The notes beneath the pieces were generated by a model. It saw nothing but the letters and a program-made list of their open reading frames with translations. It did no database searches and was not told the DNA's origin. Positions 1-8,225 of a stretch of DNA of 64,000 nucleotides are shown piece by piece (positions within the stretch are counted from its first letter, which is position 1; each line of letters starts with the position of its first letter). Where the stretch lies: positions 3,350,016 through 3,414,015 of the forward strand of contig CP078014.1 in the NCBI GenBank assembly GCA_020544565.1, read 5' to 3'. The stretch comes from Bradyrhizobiaceae bacterium. GTDB lineage: Bacteria; Pseudomonadota; Alphaproteobacteria; Rhizobiales; Xanthobacteraceae. Position numbers and translations under genes: made by a program.

Positions 1-600
1 GACGGCATTCTCGATTTCACCGTGCCGGCCGCGACCATCGCCAATGTCGCCATCGCCGCCCAGCGCGGCCTCGTCCATGTCATCGGCACCACCGGCCTGT
101 CGGCATCGGATGATGCGGTGATCAGGAGCGTCACCTCGCAGGCCATCGTGGTGCAGTCCGGCAATATGAGCCTCGGCGTCAATCTGCTGGCGGCGCTGGT
201 GAAGCAGGTGGCGAAGTCGCTCGATGAGGATTTCGATATCGAGATCGTCGAGATGCATCACCGCCAGAAGATCGATGCGCCCTCGGGCACCGCCTATCTG
301 CTCGGGCAGGCGGCGGCGGCGGGCCGCGGTATCGATCTCGCGCAGCGCTCGGTGCGCTCGCGCGACGGCTATACCGGCGCGCGCAATCCCGGCGATATCG
401 GCTTCGCCACGCTGCGCGGCGGCACCGTGACCGGCGATCACACCGTGGTGTTCGCCGGCCCCTATGAGCGGATCGAACTCACCCACAAGGCCGAGGACCG
501 CATGATCTTCGCCCGTGGCGCGCTCAAGGCGGCGCTGTGGGCGCGGGACAAGAAGCCGGGCTTCTACACCATGACCGACGTGCTCGGCCTCGGTGCATAG
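1..600 (+). CDS. dapB: 4-hydroxy-tetrahydrodipicolinate reductase, 5'-truncated by window edge
   Basis: Reduces 4-hydroxy-tetrahydrodipicolinate with NAD(P)H in the cytoplasmic lysine/meso-diaminopimelate pathway. The frame is open from base 1, and 199 residues are visible; the N-terminal Rossmann nucleotide-binding part, roughly 70 residues, lies outside the window. The diagnostic catalytic segment [15 protein letters not shown] is at about residues 84-98 of the fragment, with the acid/base His and the Lys. The GTTG segment that contacts the nicotinamide precedes it. The C-terminal [17 protein letters not shown] fits DapB. gpmA follows on the same strand after a repeat-filled 168-base gap. 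Family assignment is secure. Confidence 0.96.
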   Translation, partial: DGILDFTVPAATIANVAIAAQRGLVHVIGTTGLSASDDAVIRSVTSQAIVVQSGNMSLGVNLLAALVKQVAKSLDEDFDIEIVEMHHRQKIDAPSGTAYLLGQAAAAGRGIDLAQRSVRSRDGYTGARNPGDIGFATLRGGTVTGDHTVVFAGPYERIELTHKAEDRMIFARGALKAALWARDKKPGFYTMTDVLGLGA

Positions 601-604
601 GACG

Positions 605-738
605 ATTTTGGACCGCCGTCGTTGCGAGCCAACGGGTCCGGCTTCGCCGGCCCGATGATAGGCTCCGCGAAGCAAGCCATTCTTGCTTGAAACGGAAAAG
701 ATGGACTGCGTCGTCGCAAGTGCTCCTCGCAATGACGA
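605..738. repeat. Dispersed intergenic repeat, family B, reverse copy
   Basis: Fills most of the dapB-gpmA gap. It shares the segment GGTCCGGCTTCGCCGGCCCG followed by GCTCCGCGAAGCAA with the inverted copy at 3912-4023, and ends in the same CTCGCAATGACG element. A shorter relative lies at 37984-38062. The ends are complementary to one another, so the element can fold. Seen by direct comparison; the family name is mine. Confidence 0.7.
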
Positions 739-768
739 TATCGACGTTCTAACGACTGGATTGAAAAT

Positions 769-1392
769 ATGAGCGACCGTCTTCTCGTGCTCGTGCGCCA
801 CGGCCAGAGCGAATGGAATCTGAAAAATCTTTTCACCGGCTGGAAAGATCCGAGCCTCACCGAGCTCGGCGTCACGGAAGCCGTCGCCGCTGGACGCAGA
901 CTCAAGGGCGAGGGTCTGTCGTTCGATGTTGCCTTCACCTCGGCGCTGACCCGCGCGCAGAAGACGCTCGATCTCGCGCTGACCGAGATGGGCCAGAACG
1001 GCATTCCGGTGACCAAGAATCTCGCGCTGAACGAGCGCGACTACGGCGATCTGTCCGGGCTCAACAAGGACGACGCCCGCGCCAAATGGGGCGAGGACCA
1101 GGTCCTGATCTGGCGGCGCTCCTACGACGTGCCGCCGCCCGGCGGCGAAAGCCTCAAGGATACGCTGGCGCGGGCGCTGCCCTATTACGTGCAGGAAATC
1201 CTGCCCGGCGTGCTGCGCGGTGAGCGCACCCTCGTCGTCGCCCACGGCAATTCGCTGCGCGCGCTGATCATGGTACTGGAGAAGATGACGCCGGAGCAGA
1301 TCCTCAAGCGCGAACTCGCCACCGGCGCGCCGGTGGTCTATCGCCTTAATGCCGATTCCACCGTGGCCTCGGTGAAGGATCTGGCGGGCTGA
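769..1392 (+). CDS. gpmA: 2,3-bisphosphoglycerate-dependent phosphoglycerate mutase
   Basis: Interconverts 2- and 3-phosphoglycerate in glycolysis/gluconeogenesis. The 207-residue protein carries the histidine-phosphatase signature VRHGQSEWN near the N-terminus (phospho-acceptor His11). [10 protein letters not shown] follows at about residue 86, and the second catalytic His is in [10 protein letters not shown]. The length matches the short alphaproteobacterial dPGM. No strong Shine-Dalgarno precedes the ATG. The same gene order, dapB-gpmA, is usual in this family of bacteria. Downstream is a palindromic repeat rather than a clear terminator. Confidence 0.95.
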   Translation: MSDRLLVLVRHGQSEWNLKNLFTGWKDPSLTELGVTEAVAAGRRLKGEGLSFDVAFTSALTRAQKTLDLALTEMGQNGIPVTKNLALNERDYGDLSGLNKDDARAKWGEDQVLIWRRSYDVPPPGGESLKDTLARALPYYVQEILPGVLRGERTLVVAHGNSLRALIMVLEKMTPEQILKRELATGAPVVYRLNADSTVASVKDLAG

Positions 1393-1410
1393 GCCTTCCT
1401 CATATTCGAG

Positions 1411-1544
1411 GTCGTCCCCGCGCAGGCGGGGACCCAGACTCCCTGGACTGTCGTTTGGTTGCGATAGTCGAGAGTCATAAATTCAACCATCACGGATCAC
1501 GCTCGAGTTCGGTGCTTATGGGTCCCCGCCTGCGCGGGGACGAC
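1411..1544. repeat. MITE-like element with 25-bp perfect terminal inverted repeats (family C)
   Basis: Bases 1411-1435 and 1520-1544 are exact reverse complements (25 of 25), separated by 84 bases. A sister element lies at 4877-5000 with the same terminal sequence (GGGTCCCCGCCT-type) and a similar ACTCCCTG motif just inside the left arm. It holds no coding capacity. It lies between the convergent gpmA and the repair gene. Confidence 0.75.
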
Positions 1545-1561
1545 CAGAGGAAAAATCGCGG

Positions 1562-2470
1562 CTACATCCCCGCCGCCTGCCCGCTCTCCCAGCCGAGCAT
1601 CGCCCGCTTGCGGGTGATGCCCCAGTGATAGCCGGTGAGCGCGCCGCTCTTGCCGAGCACGCGATGGCACGGCACCACGAACGAGATCGGATTGCGGCCG
1701 ACCGCCGCGCCGACGGCGCGCGACGCTTTCGGCGACTCGATCCTGCGGGCGACATCCGAATAGGTCGCGGCGCGCCCCATCGGGATTTTCAGCAGCGTCT
1801 CCCACACCCGCACCTCGAAATCGGTGCCGATCAGCACCACCCGCAGCGGCCGGTCCGCGCGCCATTGCGACGAATCGAAAATGCGTCGGGCGAACGGCGC
1901 GGTGTCGGCGAAGGATTCGATATAGGTGGCGAGCGGCCAGCGTTGCCGCATGTCGGCGAGCGCCGCCAACTCTTGGCCTTCGTCGGCGAAGGCGAGGCCG
2001 GCGAGGCCGCGTTCGCTGGCGATGACCACCGCCATGCCGAACGGCGAGGGATGAAAGCCGTAGCGCAGGGTCATCCCCGCGCCGCCTTTTTTCCACTCGC
2101 CCGGCGACATGGCTTCGTGGGTGACGAACAGGTCGTGCAGCCGGCCCGGTCCGGACAGGCCGGAATCATAGGCGGCGTCGAGCACGCTGGCCGAGTCGCG
2201 CAACAGCCGCTTGGCGTGGTCCAGCGTCAGCGCCTGCATGAAGTCCTTCGGCGTCAGCCCCGCCCAGCGCCGGAACAGATGATGCAGCTCGCCGGGGGTG
2301 AGATGGGCCGCCTCCGCCATCGCTTCGATGGTCGGTTGCGTGCGCCACTGCTCGGAAATGAAGCCGATGGCGCGGCGCACCGAGTCGTAGTCGCGCAGCG
2401 CCGCTCCCTGTCCGGAGGGTTTGGCCAGCCGCAGGTCGTCGAGGGGTGTTGCAGTAGTTGCGTTCATCAT
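1562..2470 (-). CDS. AraC-type / methylated-DNA--protein-cysteine methyltransferase (Ada-like, lacking the zinc domain)
   Basis: A 302-residue repair/regulator fusion. An AraC-type helix-turn-helix lies at about residues 25-125 (EAMAEAAHLTPGELHHLFRR...). The O6-alkylguanine transferase domain is C-terminal, with the acceptor Cys268 in VVPCHRVLG and the DNA-contact helix RAVGAAVGRNP before it. The N-terminal Cys4 phosphotriester-repair domain of E. coli Ada is absent, so methyl-phosphotriester sensing is not expected. It probably removes O6-methylguanine and may regulate genes. It is converged on by gpmA and followed on the same strand by nothing. The ATG at 2470 gives the full HTH. Naming it ada or ogt would be a choice; the architecture is clear. 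Confidence 0.88.
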   Translation of the reverse strand: MMNATTATPLDDLRLAKPSGQGAALRDYDSVRRAIGFISEQWRTQPTIEAMAEAAHLTPGELHHLFRRWAGLTPKDFMQALTLDHAKRLLRDSASVLDAAYDSGLSGPGRLHDLFVTHEAMSPGEWKKGGAGMTLRYGFHPSPFGMAVVIASERGLAGLAFADEGQELAALADMRQRWPLATYIESFADTAPFARRIFDSSQWRADRPLRVVLIGTDFEVRVWETLLKIPMGRAATYSDVARRIESPKASRAVGAAVGRNPISFVVPCHRVLGKSGALTGYHWGITRKRAMLGWESGQAAGM

Positions 2471-2557
2471 GGCCGTATCCGTATGCCGGTGGACGTCATG
2501 ATCCCGATCTAAGCCGTCCGCAAATACGAAGCCACCCGATTCCCGCCGGGGTGGATG

Positions 2558-3082
2558 TCAGGTCACCGGATTGAGCGTCGGCCCGCGCTTGGCGGCGTGC
2601 AGCGCCTCCTGCAGCGCCGCGGCGAAACTCGCCTTCTCGTCGGGACCGAGGAAGCTCGCGATCGACAGCCGCCGCCGGCCGGCGACCAGATAGAGCCGCT
2701 CGATGCCGAATTCGGGGTGGCTATGCTTTTCGATGCGGGCCCACAGCGGATTGAGGCTCCATTCCATCACGTCGCCGCGATGGCTGACCCGCCGCACCCG
2801 AATCTCGTAGGGCGTCACCACGATATCCTCGTGGGCGCGGGCGTGGCGGAAGTTCAGCCGGAACGCGCCGTAGATGATCAGCACGTCGAGCCCGAAGAAG
2901 CCGAACACCGGCCATGCGCCCATGCGCAAAAAGACCAGGCCGGAGACGAAGCTGATGGCGGCGACGAACGCCATCAGCGTCAGGAAGCCGCCGCGGCTGA
3001 GCGAGCGGTGCGGCGTCAGCGTCGCGCGGAAGATCGGCGCGTCCGCTGTCGCGGGAGGATCGAAATCGTCAGGTTGGTTCAT
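2558..3082 (-). CDS. DUF2244 family membrane protein
   Basis: A 174-residue protein with two adjacent hydrophobic segments at about residues 35-80 (GGFLTLMAFVAAISFVSGL, then WPVFGFFGLDVLIIYGAF). A soluble C-terminal half follows, with VTPYEIRVRRVSHRG and the family-typical WARIEKHSHPEFG. This matches the DUF2244 family, widespread in Rhizobiales and of unknown function. It is transcribed divergently from nth with 83 bases between starts, an arrangement common in relatives. The family call rests on recognition of the pattern; no function is known. Confidence 0.8.
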   Translation of the reverse strand: MNQPDDFDPPATADAPIFRATLTPHRSLSRGGFLTLMAFVAAISFVSGLVFLRMGAWPVFGFFGLDVLIIYGAFRLNFRHARAHEDIVVTPYEIRVRRVSHRGDVMEWSLNPLWARIEKHSHPEFGIERLYLVAGRRRLSIASFLGPDEKASFAAALQEALHAAKRGPTLNPVT

Positions 3083-3165
3083 GCCGCGTCACCGTTGACC
3101 GCTTTTCCCCCGCTCGCTGCGGGAAACCGGTTTTCCCGGCCCCGGATCGTGCCTATACCGGGATC

Positions 3166-3891
3166 ATGGCAAAAAAGGCAATCACGTCCCGCCCGAAATC
3201 CGCGCCCAAGGCGCGTGCCGTCCGGGCTGCGAAGGCCGCGCGGCCTCATTCCGGGCCCTGGACCAGGGCGGAGGTGGTCGAGGCGTTCACCCGTTTTCGC
3301 GACGCCAATCCCGAGCCGAAGGGCGAGCTCGAACATCTCAATCCCTATACGCTGCTGGTGGCGGTGGCGCTGTCGGCGCAGGCCACCGATGTCGGAGTCA
3401 ACAAGGCGACGCGGCATCTGTTCCCGGTGGCCGACACGCCGCAGAAGATGGTGGCGCTCGGCGAGGACAGGCTGCGCGATTATATCAGGACCATCGGCCT
3501 CTATCGCACCAAGGCGAAGAACGTCATCGCGCTGTCGGAGCAACTGATCGCGCACCATCACGGCGAGGTGCCGCGCTCGCGCGAGGCGCTCGAGGCGCTG
3601 CCGGGGGTCGGGCGCAAGACCGCCAATGTGGTGCTCAACATCGCGTTCGGCGAGCCGACCATCGCGGTGGACACCCATTTGTTCCGCGTCGGCAACCGCA
3701 CCGGCCTCGCGCCGGGCAAGACGCCGCTGGAGGTCGAGCGCGGCCTCGACAGGATCGTACCCGCCGAGTTCAAGCGCCACGCCCATCACTGGCTGATTCT
3801 GCACGGGCGCTATACCTGCATCGCGCGCAAGCCGCGCTGCGAGGTGTGCCTCATCAACGATCTGTGCCGCTGGCCGGAAAAGACGGTGTGA
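3166..3891 (+). CDS. nth: Endonuclease III
   Basis: Base-excision repair glycosylase/AP lyase for oxidised pyrimidines. It has 241 residues: a basic N-terminal tail of about 35 residues, then the helix-hairpin-helix EALPGVGRKTANVVLN containing the catalytic Lys. The catalytic Asp is in VDTHLFR. The [4Fe-4S] cluster loop is at the C-terminus, with cysteines at about 218, 225, 228 and 234 (C-x6-C-x2-C-x5-C). All active-site features are present. The start is the ATG at 3166, giving a Lys/Ala-rich extension typical of alphaproteobacterial Nth. Confidence 0.96.
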   Translation: MAKKAITSRPKSAPKARAVRAAKAARPHSGPWTRAEVVEAFTRFRDANPEPKGELEHLNPYTLLVAVALSAQATDVGVNKATRHLFPVADTPQKMVALGEDRLRDYIRTIGLYRTKAKNVIALSEQLIAHHHGEVPRSREALEALPGVGRKTANVVLNIAFGEPTIAVDTHLFRVGNRTGLAPGKTPLEVERGLDRIVPAEFKRHAHHWLILHGRYTCIARKPRCEVCLINDLCRWPEKTV

Positions 3892-3911
3892 AGCAAACGC
3901 TCTCTTCTCGT

Positions 3912-4023
3912 CATTGCGAGGAGCGATAGCTCCGAAGCAATCCAGCTTGTTCCTAAGAATGGATTGCTTCGCGGAGCCTGTCATCGGGCCGGCGAAGCCG
4001 GACCCGGTGGCTCGCAATGACGG
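3912..4023. repeat. Dispersed intergenic repeat, family B
   Basis: Begins CATTGCGAGGAGC and ends GGCTCGCAATGACG, so its ends are inverted copies of each other. Its right half, GATTGCTTCGCGGAGCCTGT, is the reverse of the element at 605-738. It lies between the convergent nth and CysZ-like genes, where it could also act as a folded transcript end. Confidence 0.7.
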
Positions 4024-4047
4024 TGAATCGACATCCTGTTCGCCCGC

Positions 4048-4800
4048 TCACGCCATCGGCACGCTCGGGCGCGGCGGCGGCTCGATCAGTTCTGGCCGCG
4101 GGCCGGACAGCCGCTTGTGCATGTGAACCATGAACGCCATGCCGAACAGCGGCGTGGCGAGGTTGACGATCGGGATCGACACGAAGGCGGCAATGAACAG
4201 CCCGGCGATGAACACCGTGGCGGCGTTCTCCCGGCGCATCGCCTTCGCTTCCTCCGGGGTGCGGAAGCGCATGGCGGCGAGCTCGAAATATTCGCGCCCG
4301 AGCAGCCACGCGGTGGCGATGAAGAACACGATGAAGCCCGCGCCGGCAAAAAACACGAACGGCAGCGCGACCAGATAGACCGCGAGCGTCAGCAGCGCCG
4401 TCTTGGCGCCTTCGATCAGGGCGCGGCCGATCGGTTGGGCGGTGCCGGGGCGCTCGGCCGGATAGTGCTCGCGCTCGACCACGTCGGCGACGTCGTCCAC
4501 GAACACGCTGGCCACCAGCGCGGTGATCGCCGGCATCAGCATCACTGCGCCGACCACGATGCCAAGCCCGGCGGCGATGGACAGGAACCACGACAGCGCG
4601 GTGATGAAGGAATGATAGTCGGAGCCGACCATGCCCTCGGTCCACAGCGCGCCGGTGCCGGCGAGCCAGCTCAGCAGCCGCTGCAGCAGCACCGACACCA
4701 CGGCGATCAGCGCCAGCGCCAGGCCGACCGACTTCCACAGGATGGAGCGCATCGGCGGTGACAGGATCTGGGACAGCGCCTTGAACGCGGCGTCGAGCAT
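4048..4800 (-). CDS. EI24/CysZ-like integral membrane protein
   Basis: A 250-residue protein with at least four hydrophobic segments (SVGLALALIAVVSVLLQRLL, FITALSWFLSIAAGLGIVVG, ALLTLAVYLVALPFVFFAG, VFIAGLFIAAFVSIPIVNL). This is the pattern of the EI24/CysZ domain, associated with sulfate uptake in E. coli. Sulfate transport is inference here, since no cys genes are near. The frame stays open further upstream, but the ATG at 4800 has a GGAGGA ribosome site seven bases before it and starts MLDAAFKALSQ, as the family does. Confidence 0.75.
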   Translation of the reverse strand: MLDAAFKALSQILSPPMRSILWKSVGLALALIAVVSVLLQRLLSWLAGTGALWTEGMVGSDYHSFITALSWFLSIAAGLGIVVGAVMLMPAITALVASVFVDDVADVVEREHYPAERPGTAQPIGRALIEGAKTALLTLAVYLVALPFVFFAGAGFIVFFIATAWLLGREYFELAAMRFRTPEEAKAMRRENAATVFIAGLFIAAFVSIPIVNLATPLFGMAFMVHMHKRLSGPRPELIEPPPRPSVPMA

Positions 4801-4876
4801 GGATCGTCCTCCGGAGTCAAACTCTGCAACAGGTAGATATGGGGGGAAGTCATCGCAAGTCCCGATCTCTCGGCAC

Positions 4877-5000
4877 GTCGTCTCCGCGGAGGCGGGGACC
4901 CATACTCCCTGAATTCGGAATTGAGTGGAAATGCCGAAGCGATCTGTCGTTGCCCTCATGACATATGGGGGTGATGGGTCCCCGCCTCCGCGGGGACGAC
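4877..5000. repeat. MITE-like element with 25-bp terminal inverted repeats (family C)
   Basis: Arms 4877-4901 and 4976-5000 pair over 25 bases with one mismatch and match the arms of the element at 1411-1544. The internal sequence is not coding. It lies in the 244-base gap between the CysZ-like gene and the YiiX-like gene; nothing else is recognisable in that gap. Confidence 0.72.
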
Positions 5001-5044
5001 CGACTTATCGTGAGTTCAATTGCGGGGTGGCTTGCCCCGCGTCG

Positions 5045-5914
5045 TCAGCATCCCGACGCTGGCGTCTGCGCCGCTACTTCTACGAGGGCGGGGGCGAGTG
5101 ATGCCTCAGGCGCTTCGACGATTCCCTCTGGAAAGGGATCGTCGTCGTCCGCCACCTCCGCGGACGGTTTGGTGGTGTCGGCCCAGTGCAGCGCCGTGTA
5201 GTCGAAGCCGAGCTCGATGGTCGGCTTGACGATGTCGAAATAGGGCGAGATGTCGAAGTCGCGCGGCATGTAGAGCGACGAATCGCGGATGTACAGGATC
5301 TCCCTGCGCGCCTGCCGGCTCGCGCCGCGCGTGATCTTGGGCAGGATCGGATAGCGCACGGCACCGAATGCCTGCGCGATCAGCGCCGAACAGATGATCT
5401 TAGTGGGATCGCCCGAGCCCAGCGCGATCATCCGCCGCCGCCAGCGCCGCGGCACCGGCAGCGGGATCAGGTAGCGCATCAGATCGATAATGTTCTTGGT
5501 GTCGTAGCCGAAGCCGATGCGGTTGATGGCATAGCGGCACACCGTGGTGCGGTCCTCATAAGACAGTCCGACCGGGCGGCACAGGCGGGTGTGATAGGGG
5601 AAATATTTCGACAGCGGTGCGGAGGTGACGCCTTCGCCGATATTGGCCTCGATCAGCACATGCGGCTCGCCGTCGGGCTCGGTCGCGCCGTCCACCGGGC
5701 CGACATAGAGCGCGGCATGGGACCAGGTCGACTGGGTCAGATATTTGATGATGCCGGAAATATGGTTGTTGCCTTCCACCAGAAGGACGTCGCCGGGCTC
5801 GATCAGGCCGCGCAGCCGCTCCGGGTCGCTCGGCGTGAACGGCTCGTAACCCGGCACCTCTTTCTGGAGGTAACGGGAGATGACCTTGCCGATGGTGTCG
5901 AGCATGACGCCCAT
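5045..5914 (-). CDS. YiiX/YebB-like permuted NlpC/P60 cysteine hydrolase
   Basis: A 289-residue protein of the circularly permuted papain-like (YaeF/YiiX) group. An N-terminal GDVLLVEGNNHISGIIKYLT precedes the conserved His block STWSHAALYVGP (about residues 85-96). The likely nucleophile Cys is in IICSALIAQAF near residue 190. Such enzymes are predicted amidases or lipid hydrolases; the substrate is unknown. No signal peptide is visible. The C-terminal 40 residues are acidic and Ala/Pro-rich. The ATG at 5914 was preferred because GGGGATC lies upstream; an upstream ATG would add 15 residues without homology-like character. Confidence 0.72.
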   Translation of the reverse strand: MGVMLDTIGKVISRYLQKEVPGYEPFTPSDPERLRGLIEPGDVLLVEGNNHISGIIKYLTQSTWSHAALYVGPVDGATEPDGEPHVLIEANIGEGVTSAPLSKYFPYHTRLCRPVGLSYEDRTTVCRYAINRIGFGYDTKNIIDLMRYLIPLPVPRRWRRRMIALGSGDPTKIICSALIAQAFGAVRYPILPKITRGASRQARREILYIRDSSLYMPRDFDISPYFDIVKPTIELGFDYTALHWADTTKPSAEVADDDDPFPEGIVEAPEASLAPALVEVAAQTPASGC

Positions 5915-6101
5915 GGTGGATCCCCGGTGGCCGGTTCCGGCCGCTTGTTGTCGTCTCATTGTTGTCGGAAGCGATTGCGATTTGGTTCATAGGCCGCCGC
6001 GGCGGCTTACCGGACATTCACCATGATCGTTGCCGCGCGCGCTCCGATGCGGCAAGTTCGTGACCTGTTCCTGCTTTTGGTCGAACTTCGGAAACCATGA
6101 C

Positions 6102-7532
6102 ATGACAATTTCCCGGCGCGACGTTCTGGCCGGCTCCGTGGCTTTCGCGGCGCTTCCCCTGCTTGCGCCGCCCGCGCGGGCGGCGGCCCTGCCGCGCGAG
6201 ACCGAGGTTGCGGTGATCGGCGCGGGCGCCGCCGGCATCGCCGCTGCGCGCCGCATCGCGGCAGCCGGACGCAAGGTGGTGCTGATCGAGGCGACGCCGG
6301 CGCTCGGCGGGCGCTGCATGACGGATGTGGCGACGTTCGACGTGCCGTTCGATCGCGGCGCGCGGTGGCTCTACAACGCCGACAGCAGCGCGCCGGCGAG
6401 GCTCGCCCGCGGCGTCGGCATGGAGATCTACCCCGCGCCGCGCGGCCAGCGCATCCGCATCGGGCGGCGCAACGCGCGCGCCGGCGAGATGGAGGATTTT
6501 CTGGCGACGCTGGTGCGCGCCAACCGCGCTATCGGCGACGCCGCGCGCGGCAAGCCCGACATGCCGGCCGCGAACGGGCTGCCGAAGGATCTCGGCGTGT
6601 GGGCGGGCACCACGGATTTCCTGCTCGGCGCGCAGCCGACCGGCAAGGACCTGCGGGATCTCTCCGCCCTCGATCTGCTGGCGATGACCCAGCACGACGC
6701 GCCCTCGGCCTGTCGTCAGGGGCTGGGGGCGTTGATCGCCAGGCTCGGCGAGGGCCTGCCGGTGGCGCTGTCCACGCCGGTGACGCGCATCGTCTGGAGC
6801 GGCCGCGATGCGCAGGTCGAAACCGCCGCGGGCACCCTCACCGCCAAGGCCGTCGTCGTCACCGCCTCGGTCAACGCGCTGTTGTCGGGCAAGATGAAGT
6901 TCGCGCCGGACCTGCCGAAGCGCCAGCAGGAGGCGGCGGCGCGGCTCACGCTGGGCAGCTACGATCATATCGCGCTGGAACTGGCGGGCAATCCGCTCGG
7001 GCTGTCGCGCGACGATATCGTCATTGAGCAGAGCAGCGACCGCTCCACCGGTTTCCTGCTCGCCAATCTCGGCGGCTCCTCGTTGTGTCAGGTCGATGTC
7101 GCGGGTGCGTTCGGCGCGGAGCTGTCGGCACGCGGCGAGGCGGCGATGGTGGCGTTCGCGGTGGATTGGCTGGCCAAGCTGTTCGGCGATGAGGTGAGAA
7201 ACGCGGTGAAGCGCACCACCGCGACGCGCTGGAACGACATGCCCTACGTGCTCGGTGCGATGGCGGCGCCCGCGCCCGGCGGCGCGGCGGCGCGCAAGGT
7301 GCTGATGGAGCCGCTCGGCAGCGTGTTCTTCGCCGGCGACGCCATGCACGACACCCAGTGGGGCACGGTCGGCGGCGCGTGGGAGTCCGGCGAGCGCGCG
7401 GCCGATGCGGCGCTGCGCAAGCTCGGCCCGCTGAAACCGGTCGCCAACGCCGCGGCGAAACCGGCGAAGGCGAAGCGCAAGGCTGCGCCGCGAACGGCCG
7501 AACCGCGCAGTTTCGGCTGGTCCCGCAATTGA
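6102..7532 (+). CDS. Tat-exported flavin amine oxidase family FAD-dependent oxidoreductase
   Basis: A 476-residue flavoprotein. The N-terminus MTISRRDVLAGS...PLLAPPARAA is a twin-arginine signal peptide, so the protein is likely exported folded with its cofactor. The dinucleotide-binding fold follows at once (VAVIGAGAAGIAAARRIAAAG with VVLIEA, then LGGRCMTD). The C-terminal FAD-closing motif is VFFAGDAMHDTQWGTVGGAWESGERAA, characteristic of the monoamine/polyamine oxidase family. A Lys/Ala/Pro-rich tail of about 35 residues follows. The substrate cannot be told. The ATG at 6102 places the RR motif at residues 5-6. The next gene begins 11 bases after the stop. Confidence 0.86.
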   Translation: MTISRRDVLAGSVAFAALPLLAPPARAAALPRETEVAVIGAGAAGIAAARRIAAAGRKVVLIEATPALGGRCMTDVATFDVPFDRGARWLYNADSSAPARLARGVGMEIYPAPRGQRIRIGRRNARAGEMEDFLATLVRANRAIGDAARGKPDMPAANGLPKDLGVWAGTTDFLLGAQPTGKDLRDLSALDLLAMTQHDAPSACRQGLGALIARLGEGLPVALSTPVTRIVWSGRDAQVETAAGTLTAKAVVVTASVNALLSGKMKFAPDLPKRQQEAAARLTLGSYDHIALELAGNPLGLSRDDIVIEQSSDRSTGFLLANLGGSSLCQVDVAGAFGAELSARGEAAMVAFAVDWLAKLFGDEVRNAVKRTTATRWNDMPYVLGAMAAPAPGGAAARKVLMEPLGSVFFAGDAMHDTQWGTVGGAWESGERAADAALRKLGPLKPVANAAAKPAKAKRKAAPRTAEPRSFGWSRN

Positions 7533-7543
7533 CCGGATCGCGC

Positions 7544-8224
7544 ATGAAGGCGTTGGTGTCGTGGTCGAGCGGCAAGGACTGTGCCTTCGCGCTGCATGAG
7601 GTGCGCCGCGAAGGACGGTTCGATGTCGTCGGCGCGCTGACAACCGTGACCGACACCTTCCATCGCGTTTCGATCCATGGCGTGCGCGAGGAGGTTCTGC
7701 GCGCGCAGCTCGATGCGGCCGCTCTGTCGCCGCTGATGGTGCCGATTCCCTATCCGTGCCCCAACGACATCTATGAGCAGCGGATGAGCGAAGCGCTGGC
7801 GCGCGTCCGCGCCGATGGCGTCACGCATATCATCTTCGGCGATCTCTATCTCGAGGATGTCCGCACCTATCGCGAAGCCAGGCTCGCGGGAACAGGCATC
7901 ACGCCGGTGTTTCCGTTGTGGCGGCGGCCGACCGCCCGCCTGGCGCGGGACATGATCGCCGCCGGGTTCGAGGCATTTGTGGCAACCGTCGATCTTGCCC
8001 GACTGCCGGCGTCGTTCGCCGGTCGCGCATTCGATGCGGCTTTCCTCGCCGATCTGCCGCAAGATGTCGATCCCTGCGGCGAGAACGGCGAATTTCATAC
8101 CTGCGTGATCGCAGGGCCGATCTTCGACGGGGTTTTGCGCGTCACGAGGGGCGAGACCGTCACGCGCGACGGGTTCGCCTATTGCGACCTGCTGCCGGAC
8201 GGCGCGCCGGCGGCGCGGGGATGA
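7544..8224 (+). CDS. PP-loop ATPase of the diphthine--ammonia ligase-like (DUF71) family
   Basis: A 226-residue adenine-nucleotide alpha-hydrolase superfamily protein. The PP-loop is the N-terminal LVSWSSGKDCAFAL. The family's C-terminal ENGEFHTCVIAGPIF is at about residues 185-199. The archaeal/eukaryotic relative amidates diphthine, a substrate bacteria lack, so the bacterial role is unknown. It follows the amine oxidase by 11 bases and is probably co-transcribed. It ends one base before the end of the convergent pheT. Confidence 0.82.
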   Translation: MKALVSWSSGKDCAFALHEVRREGRFDVVGALTTVTDTFHRVSIHGVREEVLRAQLDAAALSPLMVPIPYPCPNDIYEQRMSEALARVRADGVTHIIFGDLYLEDVRTYREARLAGTGITPVFPLWRRPTARLARDMIAAGFEAFVATVDLARLPASFAGRAFDAAFLADLPQDVDPCGENGEFHTCVIAGPIFDGVLRVTRGETVTRDGFAYCDLLPDGAPAARG

Positions 8225-8225
8225 G

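Noticed and set aside
7244..8098. A minus-strand frame under the amine oxidase and PP-loop genes
   Set aside because: Its translation lacks any domain and covers two genes with clear motifs on the plus strand.
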